From: Ministeria vibrans ATCC 50519
Taxonomy: Eukaryota > Opisthokonta > Filasterea
Assembly: GCA_943704425.1 (NCBI GenBank)
Contig: CALSCP010001513.1
Span: forward strand, 88,085 to 109,852
DNA length: 21,768 bases
Direction: 5' to 3'
This document shows positions 9,207-19,894 of the stretch, piece by piece. A model generated the notes under the pieces. The model made no database searches, was not told where the DNA came from, and saw nothing but the letters and a program-made list of their open reading frames with translations. A program made the translations under genes and the position numbers. Positions within the stretch are counted from its first letter, which is position 1. The number at the start of each line of letters is the position of its first letter.

Positions 9207-11612
9207 GGTTGTGGAAAAGAGTGGCAGTGCCGTGACCTGGTCCATGACGAGTGATGCGACGGCGTTGGTCACGTTCGGGGTCACATCACCACTGCTGGAC
9301 CATTCGCTGAGCCAATAGTCGGTGTAGACGAGAATGCCACGCGAGGTCATGAAGACAAGGAGAGTGCAGAAACACAGAATGGCTCCACACGCACTCGCAT
9401 AGCTCATGTAGACACTCCACGCAACTGCGCCCGTCTCGCGCTCCTCCTTGTCAATGAGATCACCATCCTTCTTCTTCGTCGTCCCTCCCTTGGCATTCGC
9501 TATCACATCGACTGCAGATTCGGACACGACCGTCTTTGTCGATATGTTTGAGATTTGGCGCTCTTTCATGGCTGTTGCGCGGGCCACCTGTAAGCTGGCA
9601 CTGGCAGTGGCAGTCATTCCACCGCTCGATCCGCCCGCAACATCTTCCTCTTTTACAAGGAGCGCGTTGCTTGCCTCGTTGCCCCCCGCCACAGCGTCCT
9701 GTACTAGCGTCTCGTCCTCGTCAACGACAACAGCCGACACCTGCAGCTCTTCGATCGCGTCACGGACATGCTGCTGATTGGGATGTCCCTGGGCACGCAC
9801 TGCACACGCCTCAAGCACCACCACATGGTCGGTCTGGGATGCCAGGTGCAGATAGTGCGTCGAGAGCACCACTGTTTTGTGATGACGGTGTACCAGCGGT
9901 AAGATCACCTCCTGAAACACGTGGCGACCCGTGTGTGCATCAAGCGCCGACAGGGGATCGTCAAAGATGACCATGTCGGCGTACGGTGCAAAGTACATGG
10001 CGCGTCCAATGGAGACGCGTGCCTTCTGACCTCCCGATAGGTTCACACCGCGCTCGCCAATCTCCGTCATGTCTCCAGCGGGAAGCATGGCAAAATCCGG
10101 CTCGAGGGCACACGCACGCACAACATCGTTGTACCGTTCAACGTCGTACTCGCAACCAAACACAATGTTATCGCGCAGTGTCGCATTCATAATAAACGGC
10201 TCTTGCGCCGCATACGCAAACACAACCCCATTCACCACGCGATGGCCCGACACCACATTCATTTCGCCAAGAATCGCCGATATTAACGACGACTTACCCG
10301 AACCCACCGCCCCCACAATCAACGTGAGTTGTCCCTGCGGCACACTCATTGTGATAGAGTGTAGCTGCCCGGCAGTGGTGCTTGTGGATGCCATGGTCGG
10401 TTGTGTGACCTCTCGCTGGTGGGTGGTACTACTGCTGCTGCTCAAGTGTCCCTCCTTCTCATAACCCTCTTCTTCTTTGTCTTCGTCTTCCTCCTCCTCA
10501 TCCTGAGTGTCCCATGCAAGTTGCGCACGCACAAATGACACGGCAACAGGACGCAAGTCACCGGCATCACTGTTCCCACCTGTCGCCACAGCGGTTGTTG
10601 CACCCAACAGCGAGTGTTCCGACCCATCTCCTCCTTGTGAGTGTTCAAAGTCCCATTCACTCTCGGAGTTGCCACGACGACGCACTGGGGCACCCGACGA
10701 GATGGTAGAGTGACGGAAAAAGCGTTCGTGTTGACGTACAAGGTTGTCTTGTGTGGTGAGTAGCTGGGGTGCGTGCGGGGCAATTTCGTCGCGTGTGTAG
10801 AAGCTACGAAGACGCTTGACGGACACGGTGGCGTCCACCCATGTGTTGAAGATGAGCGGAAGGAAATTGAGGGGCATGCGAAGCATGTTGAAGAGAGAAA
10901 TGGAGGTGAACGCACGCTGGGGGGTGAGAGGTTCGTCGGAGACGAAAGCAAACGCGGCAAAGCTCGAGAGGGTAACGAGCACTGGAGTGGCGGTCATGAG
11001 GAAGACAGTAAAGGCACGGACAATACCTGAGCGTACCAGACAGTGAAGCTGGTGGGCTCGTGCGGCACCAAGACGCTCAACAAAGAAGGTCTCCCACGAC
11101 ATGCACTTGATGACCTTGACATTCTGCAGCAACTCATCCGTCTTCTTCAGGCGATCATCTTCGGCCACGATGATCTTCTTTTGCCAGCGTGACTGCAGCG
11201 TCACCAACCGTGCCTGCACTGGCATAAGCACGACCATCATGGCGAGTCCTGTGAGACCCACTATACCCAGTTGGCCCACAATCAGAGCAAGTGCAATAGC
11301 AATTTGCAGGGGCAGTGCAAAGGTGTAGTTGACAAAGTAGAACCAAAAGAGAATCTTTGAAGTGTCCGTCGACATGTGATTAGCAATTTGGCCTTGGTTT
11401 TAGAAATAGAAAACGTTAAAAAAGCTCATCATAAACATTCTCTCTCTCCCATCATAGATGGAAATGTTCTCTCACCCCTCATAGATGAAAATATTCTCTC
11501 TCATCCATCATAGATGAAAATTCTCTCTCACCCATCATAGACGAAAGTATTCTCCCTCTCTCTATCACTTTGTTTCTTTCTCCCTCCTCTCTCTCTCTCT
11601 CTCTCTCCTCTT

Positions 11613-11658
<46 letters not shown>

Positions 11659-13247
11659 NNNNNNNNNNGCCCGCGCGCGTCTCGTTTGTATCAAGAGTCT
11701 TCGTGACAGGACCGTCTTCGTCGTACCAGCCGTAACTGTCCTCTCTCCCTCTTGTCAGTCAGGAAAAGTGTTGGGTACCGGCAGTGAGTTCTTGACGTTC
11801 CTTGTTGGTCAGTTGGAGGGATTTGTTGAAGATGGCGGTTTGGAGACAGGCGCGTGCGTGAACACCTGCACGCATGACAATCTGGTGGTGATTCTGCATC
11901 AGAGTTGACTAAGACGGGTGGAAGGAAAAGATGAGCATTGCAGGATTGGGACTCGTGAGTGCAATAGATTTCTACTTGAAGACAGTTTCCGAGGAGAAGA
12001 ACGCCAATGAGGACAAATCCATTGGCAAAAAAAGCCGAGAGGGTAAGGATGGAGGAAGGAGCGCGCACGGAGGAGGAGTGATGTGGCAGATGTTGCTGTT
12101 GGACAGTGGTGACGTAGGTGACGATGCCATTGAGGCAGATAGGACCCAGGAATGCAAGGAGGTTGCCGGCAAGCATGCAGCCAAGAGCAATGACCATGGG
12201 CTTCCAGAAGCACTGAGCAAGCGCTGTCCAAAGCGAGCGCTTCTTGTGTTCGTGGGGCATGGCTGAGTGTCGCCAACGACGGTCAAAGTCGGCGTAGAGC
12301 GACGCGGCAATGTCGGCGGGCGGCAGACGGCCCAGGTCGGTCTGTTCCAGTGGGGCTCGGTAGCCCTTGCGGATAGTGGGCACCATGAAGGAGAAGGTGA
12401 CGTACGAATAGAAGTTGGCACATGCGTCGCGGAAGACGAGGGGTAGCGTACGGGTATCTTCGCCATTTTGGTCTCGTTGGGGTCGGAGACCACGACGGGG
12501 TGCGGCAAGCAGTGTGACCAGTTCCATGACAATGAGAGAGAAGCAGAGAATTGCAAAGGCAAGGTAGTTCCAAAACCGAATGTCGTCGTCGTACTTGGGG
12601 ATGGCAACCACGATGCGGTGGGTCAGGGCGGACGCACCGAGAGACATGGCGAGCCAGGCCGGGAGAAGGGCAATCATGGTCGTGGAGCGACGCACCAACT
12701 CACAGTGGTGGCACGTAACGAGCGAGAAGATGAAAGCAATAAAGAGGACAATGGGGGTGAGGAGTGCGTGGATGGGTGTGGCGCTTGCGGAACCAAACGA
12801 GAGGATGTTGGCGGCGAACATGACGAGCGTAAGCACAAGCAAGAGAAAGACGACAATCCAACGGGCGTTGTGGACGGGCGTGTGCCAGGAGCGGGCGTAG
12901 TCGTCATCGTAGACGGAATACGACGCGGAGGTGTCGCTCGTGGCGAGGAGACGCTCGCTCTCGCCGGGATTGACGCTCAGCGCGCGCGTCGTGTGTTTCG
13001 TGCGTGTTTTGCGTTGCACACAGATGAGCGTAGCGAGAGTCACCACGGCGACGAGCAAGGCCGCCCCATCAAAGAGGACGCTGTCGACAAAGCATGGCGT
13101 CAGCTGCCGCGTGCCATCGACGACCGTAAGGGGTCCCTAGACGAACCCCAAAAATTAGTGTGATGAACTTGTTTTTTTTTTTTTTTCTTTTTTTCTCTTT
13201 TTTGTTTCCATTCATACAAATCCCTCGGGGCCACAATAGGACGCCAT
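7067..13247 (-). CDS. ABCC-family (MRP-type) full-length ABC transporter
   Basis: Six minus-strand exons (13247-13218, 13136-11976, 11908-11779, 11392-9207, 8763-7223, 7160-7067) sum to 1713 codons plus stop, with all phases compatible. The N-terminus (MASYCGPEGF, then QLTPCF) and five membrane segments form TMD0 as in long MRPs. TMD1 and NBD1 follow: Walker A GSGKSS near residue 805, signature LSGGQKAR near 892, Walker B VIFDDPLSALD near 917. A charged linker ends LIDKEERETGAV, then TMD2 and NBD2: Walker A GRTGAGKSS near 1511, signature FSVGQRQ near 1613, Walker B LLLDEATASVD near 1632, switch His in IIAHRI. NBD1 has Asp where the catalytic Glu is expected, the usual degenerate first site of ABCC proteins. 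Known members export conjugated anions, drugs or metal complexes at plasma or vacuolar membranes; the substrate here cannot be told. Unusual: a long acidic and Ser-rich insert between the A-loop (QLAWDT) and Walker A of NBD1. It starts 280 bp from the divergent SLC10A7-like gene. Confidence 0.94.
8861..9027. repeat. Long imperfect (AAT)n tract in ABCC intron 4
   Basis: About 165 nt of AAT trinucleotides with occasional AAC and AAA units lie in the 443-nt intron 8764-9206. The transcribed strand reads (ATT)n. Open frames of poly-Asn or poly-Leu here are artefacts. Confidence 0.97.
9124..9203. repeat. (CT)40 microsatellite abutting the ABCC intron 4 donor
   Basis: On the coding (minus) strand the intron begins GTAAGAGAGAG, so the donor consensus merges directly into a (GA)n run of about 80 nt. 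Confidence 0.97.
11438..11549. repeat. Four-copy minisatellite, unit about 28 bp, in ABCC intron 3
   Basis: Copies start at 11438, 11467, 11494 and 11521, with lengths 29, 27, 27 and 29. The shared core is TTCTCTCTC followed by CATCATAGATGAAAAT with small substitutions. It lies in the intron at 11393-11778. Confidence 0.9.
11558..11577 (+). repeat. Short dispersed unit flanking a CT-rich tract, copy 2
   Basis: CTCTCTATCACTTTGTTTCT is identical to 4093-4112 and again precedes a CT-rich tract on the plus strand, here inside an intron of a minus-strand gene. Confidence 0.8.
11578..11658. repeat. Interrupted (CT)n tract ending at an assembly gap
   Basis: CT runs broken by CCTCTTTCTTTC extend to the N run, so the true length is unknown. 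The tract is intronic in the ABCC gene. Confidence 0.95.
11659..11668. other. Assembly gap (10 N)
   Basis: Ten N follow a (CT)n tract inside ABCC intron 3. No coding sequence is interrupted, since exons on both sides join in frame across it. Confidence 0.99.
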
Positions 13248-13526
13248 CGATGCCTGTGCAAGTGAGTTTAGATGTGAAGGATCTGGAGTACAAAATAAAC
13301 ACTGAATAATTTTGATTGTTGCGTTTTGGCTTTTGATAATAATTTATGATCTCTACTGAAGTTCAAAAATCAAAATTCAATTATTCAAACGTTTTAACTC
13401 TCACTCGTTGGTTCAGCGGTTGCATAGCGAGATCGCAAACAGAGACACAGAGAGAGAGTGTGTGTGTGTGTGAGCAGAGCGTAGTGAGGAGCGACGCGGC
13501 GTACTCGGTATCTGTTTTCGCGCTGC
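13248..13526. promoter_or_regulatory. Divergent promoter region between ABCC and SLC10A7-like genes
   Basis: The two start codons face away from each other with 279 bp between them. The segment has an AT-rich centre (about 13290-13390) and a short (GT)n stretch near 13459-13471. No TATA box is claimed. A shared bidirectional promoter is inferred from geometry alone. Confidence 0.5.
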
Positions 13527-15197
13527 ATGGAACGTGCGCGAGACATGCTGCGCAGTCCGTCGATGACGCACCCGGGCGCACGCATTGTGGTCCATCCGGA
13601 GGAGGCTGAGGCCAAGGCGTCCAAGCTGTCCCCGCTCAAGAAGCACTGGTTCCTCATTGGAATCTTCGTGGTCATCACCCTGGCCAATATGGCGCCGTAC
13701 GTGGGCGCGAAAGGTATTTGCGAGCGGTTATCAGTGTCGTGTCAGAGAGAGAGAGAAGCGCTTTGAATGCGCGCTGTTTACGGTTGCTGCCGGCGCCGAC
13801 TGGGTTCCCACGCTCCTCTAATTCCGCCCTGGGGTGCATGTAGGAGGCCCGCTTGTCCCGGAAATCACCATCAAGTACATTGCCGTGTCCTTTATCTTTT
13901 TCAACAGTGGTCTCTCACTTCCGTCCGACCAGCTCCACAAAGCCATCTTCAACGTCCGTGCCCATGCCTTCATCCAGCTCTTTACCATGGTTGGCATTCC
14001 CATCGCCATTCGCTTTCTCGTCTATCTGCTTGGGTAAGACACGAAGCGAAGGACCGACACAGACTGTGTGTGTCGCTGGCACGGCACATGCACTGCTCTA
14101 CACCTCCTCCTCACCTTCTCGCCATCTCTAGCGCAACGTCATTGTTGGACCCGGCGCTTCTCAGCGGGCTTATGGTTCTGGCGTGCATGCCTCCGCCAGT
14201 CTCGTCGGCCGTCATCGTCACCAAGGCAGCCGGCGGCAACGAGGCCCTTGCCATCTTCAACTCGGCTCTCGGCAGTTTTCTGGGCATTTTCGCGACTCCC
14301 TCGCTGATTCTCTTCTTCCTGGGTAAGGCGCAACACATTTTTTTGACGAAGAGGAGAGAGAGAGAGAGAGAGAGTAAGAGTCTAAGAGAATTGAGAGAGA
14401 GAACGGAGTGAGTGAGTGAGAGAGTATGGGTGCGTCTGACTGTGTTTGTATCTGTTTGTCTGCGTGTGTGTGTGTATGTATGTATGTATGTGTCTATGTG
14501 TGAGAGGTACTCATAGTTCTTTTTTGAAAGGGACAACTGCGGAAGTGCCCTTTGGGAGCATCATTGGAACGCTGATGATGACTGTGGTGGTGCCATTGCT
14601 GGTGGGGCAGCTGGTGCGAGTGCGGTACTGGACGCGAGTAATTGAGCCGATGGGGATTCCGTTTAGCACGCTGAGTGGCCTCATGCTGCTGCTCATCATC
14701 TACGCTGCCTTCTGCGACACGTTTAGCCACGAATCGTCGCTGCCAGCCACGCAGCTGCTCACGATCGTCTTTATTGATTCCTTTCTTATCCTCTCCTTCA
14801 CTGCCATTGCCTTTGTCATCTCCTTTCGCCTCTTGGCCTTTCCGCGTCCCGATGTTGTTGCCGCCATGTTCTGTTCCTCGCACAAGTCACTCACACTCGG
14901 TAATAAGCAAACCATCACACAAGCAGCACCGCACGACAAAATGACAACCGTCAAGCAACCCATTATCTCCCTATTACCACCACCCAGAACAGCCACTCAT
15001 ACACTCTTATCCGTTTCCTAGGCATGCCTATCCTGTCCATCATCTACTCGGGCCGTCCCGAGCTTTCCTTGCTCTCCATCCCTCTTCTCATGTACCATCC
15101 TCTCCAGATCCTCATCCATGGCATCATGGTTCCCTTTGTCCGTCCTTTCCTTGCTGCTTCGCCTCTTCTTCCCCTCACCACTGTATCCCCTGTATAA
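13527..15197 (+). CDS. SLC10A7: SLC10A7-like (bile acid:sodium symporter family) membrane protein
   Basis: Five exons (13527-13713, 13844-14033, 14132-14322, 14531-14899, 15022-15197; phases 1, 2, 1, 1) encode 370 residues. Family blocks in order: [45 protein letters not shown], then [20 protein letters not shown] and [32 protein letters not shown], and [18 protein letters not shown] with PLLMYHP near the end. The succession of hydrophobic segments fits the ten-helix SLC10 fold. A hydrophilic N-terminal extension of about 36 residues precedes helix 1 and is longer than in human. Human SLC10A7 is not a proven bile-acid carrier; it localises to the secretory pathway and plasma membrane and affects intracellular calcium and glycosylation. 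The start ATG is the first in the open frame after the divergent promoter. A downstream in-frame ATG at 13545 would give a shorter form. Confidence 0.94.
14352..14490. repeat. (GA)n and (TATG)n/(GT)n simple repeats in SLC10A7-like intron 3
   Basis: A short (GA)n run lies near 14352-14373 and GT/TATG repeats near 14463-14490, all within the intron at 14323-14530. Confidence 0.85.
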
Positions 15198-15250
15198 CAT
15201 ACATACATACACTCACACGCTCTTTCTACATAAAAATAATAAGCATTCCT

Positions 15251-18246
15251 TCACTTCATTTCACTCTTGGCGCGTTTCTTCAACTTGGCAACCAACCTCT
15301 GCACTTCTGCCTCTCCTTCTCCCTCTCCTTCTCCCTCTCTCTTTCGCTTTTCCTTCCTCCCCTCACTCCCTCCTCCCTCTCTGCGCTTCCGTCGCTCTCC
15401 CATCACCTTCTCCATATTCTTCGTCTTCTTAAACTCCGCTGAAGTCGGATCCAGCGCAAACTCGCTCGATGAGAACAGCGCTGAAAACCGCTCGTCCTTC
15501 AAATCCACCTCAAACCCATCTTCGCCCTTTTCCTCCTCCGCCGACTCCTTTCCCTTCTTGTTCTTCTTCTTCTTGTTCTTCTTCTCCTTGTTCATAATGT
15601 CCTTCAAGTCAAAATGTGCCTTGTTCCCCTCCGCTCCCTCTTCCATCATCAGCAGTTCCAGTCCCTCTCGCTCCTTCCGCTCCTCCTCCGTCTCCTCCTT
15701 CGCCTCCTCGCCCTTTGTCTTCTTACTCTTCTTCTTCTTTTTCTTGTCCTTTTCACTCGTACTCTGCTCCATCCTTCGCATATTCTTCAGTTCCTCTGCA
15801 AAATACGGATCATTGGCGAACCGTTCATCGTCACTCTCCTCCTCCTCGCTACTACTCCCCTGCTCTTTCTCCTTCTTCTTTCCCCGCTTCTTCTCCCTCC
15901 GCTTCTTCTGCACCTTCTCCCACACACTCAACTCCTTGTCCTTCTCACGCTCTTCCTTCCGTTTCACTGCATCGCTCACTTTCTCGCGCAGCGCCGGTGT
16001 AAAAGTGATCTCCATATCTCCCTCTTCTTCTTCTTCTTCTCCATTTCCCCACTCTCTTTGCTGCTTCTTGTTTTGCTTTTCAAGTTCCTACACACAGAGA
16101 GCAACTGAGACAACAACAAACAACAGCGGCAAAAACTAAGCAACAATCTACCTTGGCGTGTTGAAGCAAATCCTTCATTGCGGCAGTGCGTCTCTCACGC
16201 GCACTCAGGCCGACTCCTTCCTCCTCCTCTGCACTGTCCGACGACGACGAAAGGTACTCTTGCAGGTCTGCATTTAGCATATCATCCTATTAAAAGAGTT
16301 TGAGAGAAAGAGATGTTGAAAGAGAGTTCGAGAGTGTATGAGAGAGTTTGAGAGGATGAGTGAGAAAGTTTGAGGGAGAGAGAGTTTGAGGGTGTGTGAA
16401 AGAGTTTGAGGGTTTGAGATACATAAGTATATATAGAGGGAGAGATTTTCACTCATCAATGATGAGTGGCACACACACTCACACTCTTGTTTCGTTTATC
16501 CCTCTTTCAAACGAACCTTTGAGAAGTGTCGAGTGAGCTTCTCGAGGCGCTCGCGTTCAGCCGGTTCACCTTCATCCCACGTAATGGCGACTCTGCTTTG
16601 CTGAAGGCTCTTCGTGTAAAACGAGTGGGGAGTGTAGCCCGACGGAACAGAAGTGCAACTCTCGCGGGGGGTCTGATCAAACTCAGTGTCCTATGTGAAC
16701 AATTCCATTGTAATTAATTGATTCAGCGTGTGTGTGCGTGTATGTGTGTGATACGTTAGGAATGAAGCGCAGGTCGAATTCATTTGAGGACGTTTCGAAT
16801 TCAAGACCATCGCATGCGGAGTAGAGTGACTGTGCAGTGGCCACTGTGTCGCACTCGACGACAGCGTAGAAGTACCGCATGCGACGCACCTGCGCACAGA
16901 CGCGTTAGTAGTGCACCACAGTGTGACATGAACAAATAGTGCAGAGTGGGTGAATTGGCGAGTGCAAAAAATGAGTGCATAGAATCAAACTACGACTCTC
17001 TCTCTCTGTGACTTCGTGTGTCTCTGACCTGATACCGGCGCATCACCAAATCCTCCACTTCCTTCTCATTGCTTTTGTCCTCCTTTACTTCCGGAATCGG
17101 CAGTCCCTCATCTTCACTAAAATTATTATACACAAAACAATTTTAAAAACTTCGCCTTTTTCTTTCTCTCCTTCGAAACCTGTCACTGCCCATCATTGGA
17201 CCAATTTCCTGCTCCTTGGCCATGCACCTCTGTCCATAGTCAGACGGGTAAATTGTCACCTTTCGAATCACTCCCTGTCGCAAAAAAAAAAGAAGAATCA
17301 AAACAACGATTTCCTTTCTCCATTGCGCTTTTACCTGATCAGATTTAAACGATGAGAAGATGGCAAACAGATCCACTGCTCGCACTGAATCCCAGTCAAG
17401 ATTGCACACTGCCAATCGTGACGTCGCTTCTTCTGTCAACTCAACCCTACCACAGAATAGTACACCCAATTAGCAAAACAGAATTGAGACTCTGTCTCAT
17501 CGACTGACTTTTCTCCGTGCGCGTAAGCCCACACTTCATCGTAGAGCTGCGGATCAATCTCGGGCGCATCGTCGTCGGCGCCATCGTCGTCGTCGTCGGA
17601 AGAGTCTTCGTCGCTGTCGTCTTCGTCCGATGAAGAGACAAGTCCTTCGCCACGCGCATAGTCAGGCGCTTCGTCGTCCTTCTCTGCATCATCGTCATCC
17701 TCATCGTCATCCTCATCCTCATCATCATCGTCGTCGTCCTCCCCCTCCTCATCGGCAGTCTTCTGCGTGCCTTTGGACTTTGCTTTGGGCACTTCGTCGT
17801 CATCTTCGAGACTGTACAATAAATGTGCATGTGTCAAAAGTTCACTCGTGTTGTCGTTCTCTCTTCGCTCGTGCTCCCACTTACGCGTAGTAGCGCTGCA
17901 AGTCGTCTTGAGTGTGGCTGCTACGCACCTTCTTCCCGCGTTTGTCCACAGAGGCTACGCAAAACGCACCAAGCCGAAAAACGTGTGAGGAACACACGCG
18001 AAAAACGAAAAAGTCCATGTGGCACGACAGCGGCCTGCTTGATCGCATCCAATCTCTTACACTGCGACACAAAATCCTTGTCCTTGAACATTCCCTCAAA
18101 GCGCTTGTCGATTTTCACTTTGTGTTGTTGTCGGCGCGGTTGCTACAGAGCGGAGTGCCGGGTCAGTTTAGCATTCGCCCCACACTGCGCCAAAGACTCA
18201 CTTTGAAACGCGCATCCCGCGCAACATTGAACCGATCGTCAGGCAT
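15251..18246 (-). CDS. ESF1: ESF1-like nucleolar pre-rRNA processing factor
   Basis: Eleven minus-strand exons encode 691 residues: 18246-18202, 18142-18061, 17954-17885, 17811-17509, 17446-17335, 17274-17180, 17116-17029, 16889-16755, 16690-16517, 16286-16152, 16087-15251. Yeast Esf1 has 628 residues and human 851. Diagnostic blocks in order: [34 protein letters not shown], a long Asp/Glu-rich region, [52 protein letters not shown] and [44 protein letters not shown], and near the end [21 protein letters not shown]. The C-terminus is very Lys/Glu-rich, as in the family. The known role is nucleolar: Esf1 joins U3 snoRNP and early pre-ribosomes and is needed for 18S rRNA production. Several donors depart from GTRAGT (GTCAGT, GTTTCG, GTTCGT), but every junction preserves the family alignment and frame. 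Confidence 0.93.
16295..16425. repeat. Degenerate purine-rich repeat in ESF1 intron 9
   Basis: The motif GAGAGTTTGAGAG recurs about seven times with variable spacing inside the intron 16287-16516. On the coding strand it reads as a CT-rich tract leading to the acceptor TAATAG. Confidence 0.8.
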
Positions 18247-18367
18247 GATACAATACGAGTCACGAAAATCACGAAAATGAAAATTATGATCAAAGTACGA
18301 GTCAATAATTTGCGAACTCAAGTCAAAGGAGTGGAGCTGCATTGAAAAGGAAAACGACAGTGCCATC

Positions 18368-18528
18368 CTAAGGGCCCGGTCCGGGGCAGCAAGAGATGTG
18401 GCAGTTGTCAGGGCAGGTAACCGTCTTGTAGTAGCTGAGGTAGACATGCATGGTGGCAAAGGCGTATGTGCCGGGCCAGTGGCACGACTTGTCGCAGAAG
18501 TTGTCGCACATGAGCGAAGGAAGCAGCT

Positions 18529-18591
<63 letters not shown>

Positions 18592-19894
18592 GAGAGAGAG
18601 AGAGATTGAGAGTTTGCGAGAGAGAAGAGAAGAGAAAAAATAACATTATGGAGAAACAATGAAAACGAAAGATCAGAGACAAGAGAGAGCAAGTGAATGT
18701 AAACTGTACCGAAACTGGATCCCACATATGGCCATTGAAGAGCGATTGCTATAGATACACAATCATAATAAATGAGAAGAAGAAGAGGAAGACAAAGAAA
18801 TAATAATAATAAAATATTATAATAATAATTAAGAAAATCATTATTGTTAATTATTATCTTCAGGGTACCCTAGCGTCATACCTGTGCGGTGGTTGCAGTG
18901 AAAAAGAAGGCGTTGATGAGGCCCGTGCCGTTGTTGTAGTCATTGTACATGAGCGTCACGGGGACCAGGTTGCCCGCATCCCAGGACATGGCTGGTCCTG
19001 CATACAGATGTCCTTTCCCGTGAGCAACTTGTATTCATACACGTCATATTCGTACCGGTGGAAATGTCACGGAACCAATGGGTGCCCATGGTCGAGAAAC
19101 AGCTTCCTTTGGTCCAGCCGGCAGCGAGTGCCTCCTTGTCGGTGGTGGGAAGAGGGTAGTTGAGGGCACCCTGGTTGAGCACAAGTTGGTTGCCGAGCGT
19201 GAGCGAGGGATCGGCTGCGCCAGAACACATGGCCGAGGGCACGCGAAACGACACACTCATGTAGTGGTTGCCGTTGGCCAGCGGGATAAGGAAGCCTTTT
19301 GCGACCATGTTGGCCTAAGTGAGGGTGGAACACAAGAGTGAGGTGTTTGCCTTCTCCCCTTGTCGTTGCTAAACCAAGCGTACCTCGACCTTGCCGAACA
19401 CTTCGACACCCATGCCGGACACCTGGCCAGCAGAGGTGAAGTACAGGGTCACCGGCGCGTCCTTGGTAGGCCCTCCCTGGACGCTCGCATAGGCAATTCC
19501 GAGGCTGGGGTTGCACGTCGAATTGTAGGCGGACCAGCCCATTGTGGCGGCCGCCGCGGCGGTCACAGGCATGTCATCGTACTGAGTGTACTCTCGGTGA
19601 AGCTGGTTTCCAATGTTTACCGGCGTGAATTGAGCTATGGGGACACGAGGAAAAAGTTCAAAATTAACACTGGATGACAAAAAACAAAAAAAAACCCCAC
19701 ACTGGTTTGTCAACAAGACACCAACACGCCAGTGGATGACCAGGGACACACTGCTGAAGGAGTGTCTGCTGGCCTTCCACGGACCGCCGCGCGTCGAGTG
19801 GTTTTGATGGAATGGGAGACACTCTATTACCTGAAACCGAATGTGAAACCGACGCGCTCACAAGAGCCACTGCCAGCACGAGATACGTCTTCAT
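18368..19894 (-). CDS. Secreted cysteine-rich protein of unknown family
   Basis: Six minus-strand exons (19894-19831, 19634-19384, 19314-19056, 18997-18882, 18748-18710, 18526-18368) give 295 residues, with phases 1, 0, 1, 0, 0 all matching. Residues 1-22 are a clear signal peptide (MKTYLVLAVALVSASV...), with likely cleavage before QFTPVN. No membrane segment follows. The middle has GSCFSTMGTHWFRDIS, then PAMSWDAGNLVPVTLMYND and QSLFNGHMWDPVS. The last 53 residues are Cys-rich: MCDNFCDKSC, then TVTCPDNCHISCCPGPGP at the C-terminus, so disulphides are likely. Possible N-glycosylation sites occur at NSTC and NGTG. I do not recognise the family. It lies 121 nt upstream of ESF1 on the same strand with no functional link evident. 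Exon structure is supported by phase, splice signals and even GC-rich codon use. Confidence 0.8.
18530..18605. repeat. (AC)n-(AG)n microsatellite adjoining an acceptor site
   Basis: About 30 AC units (18530-18589) are followed by AG units to 18605. On the coding strand the last intron of the secreted-protein gene ends (CT)n-(GT)n-TTTAG, so the repeat runs up to the 3' splice site at 18527. Confidence 0.96.

Noticed and set aside
11659-11668. Possible break or frameshift in the ABCC gene
   Set aside because: The N run is intronic, and the exons at 11779-11908 and 9207-11392 join in phase with continuous family sequence.
12468-13163. Plus-strand ORF of 231 codons
   Set aside because: It is antisense to the ABCC TMD0 exon; charged and without domain features.
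15267-16139. Plus-strand ORF of 290 codons rich in Ser and Phe
   Set aside because: It is the complement of the Lys/Glu-rich ESF1 C-terminus; its composition follows from GAG/AAG codons read in reverse.
18530-18605. Possible CRISPR-like or telomere-like tandem array
   Set aside because: The unit is a dinucleotide with no spacers; it is a plain microsatellite.
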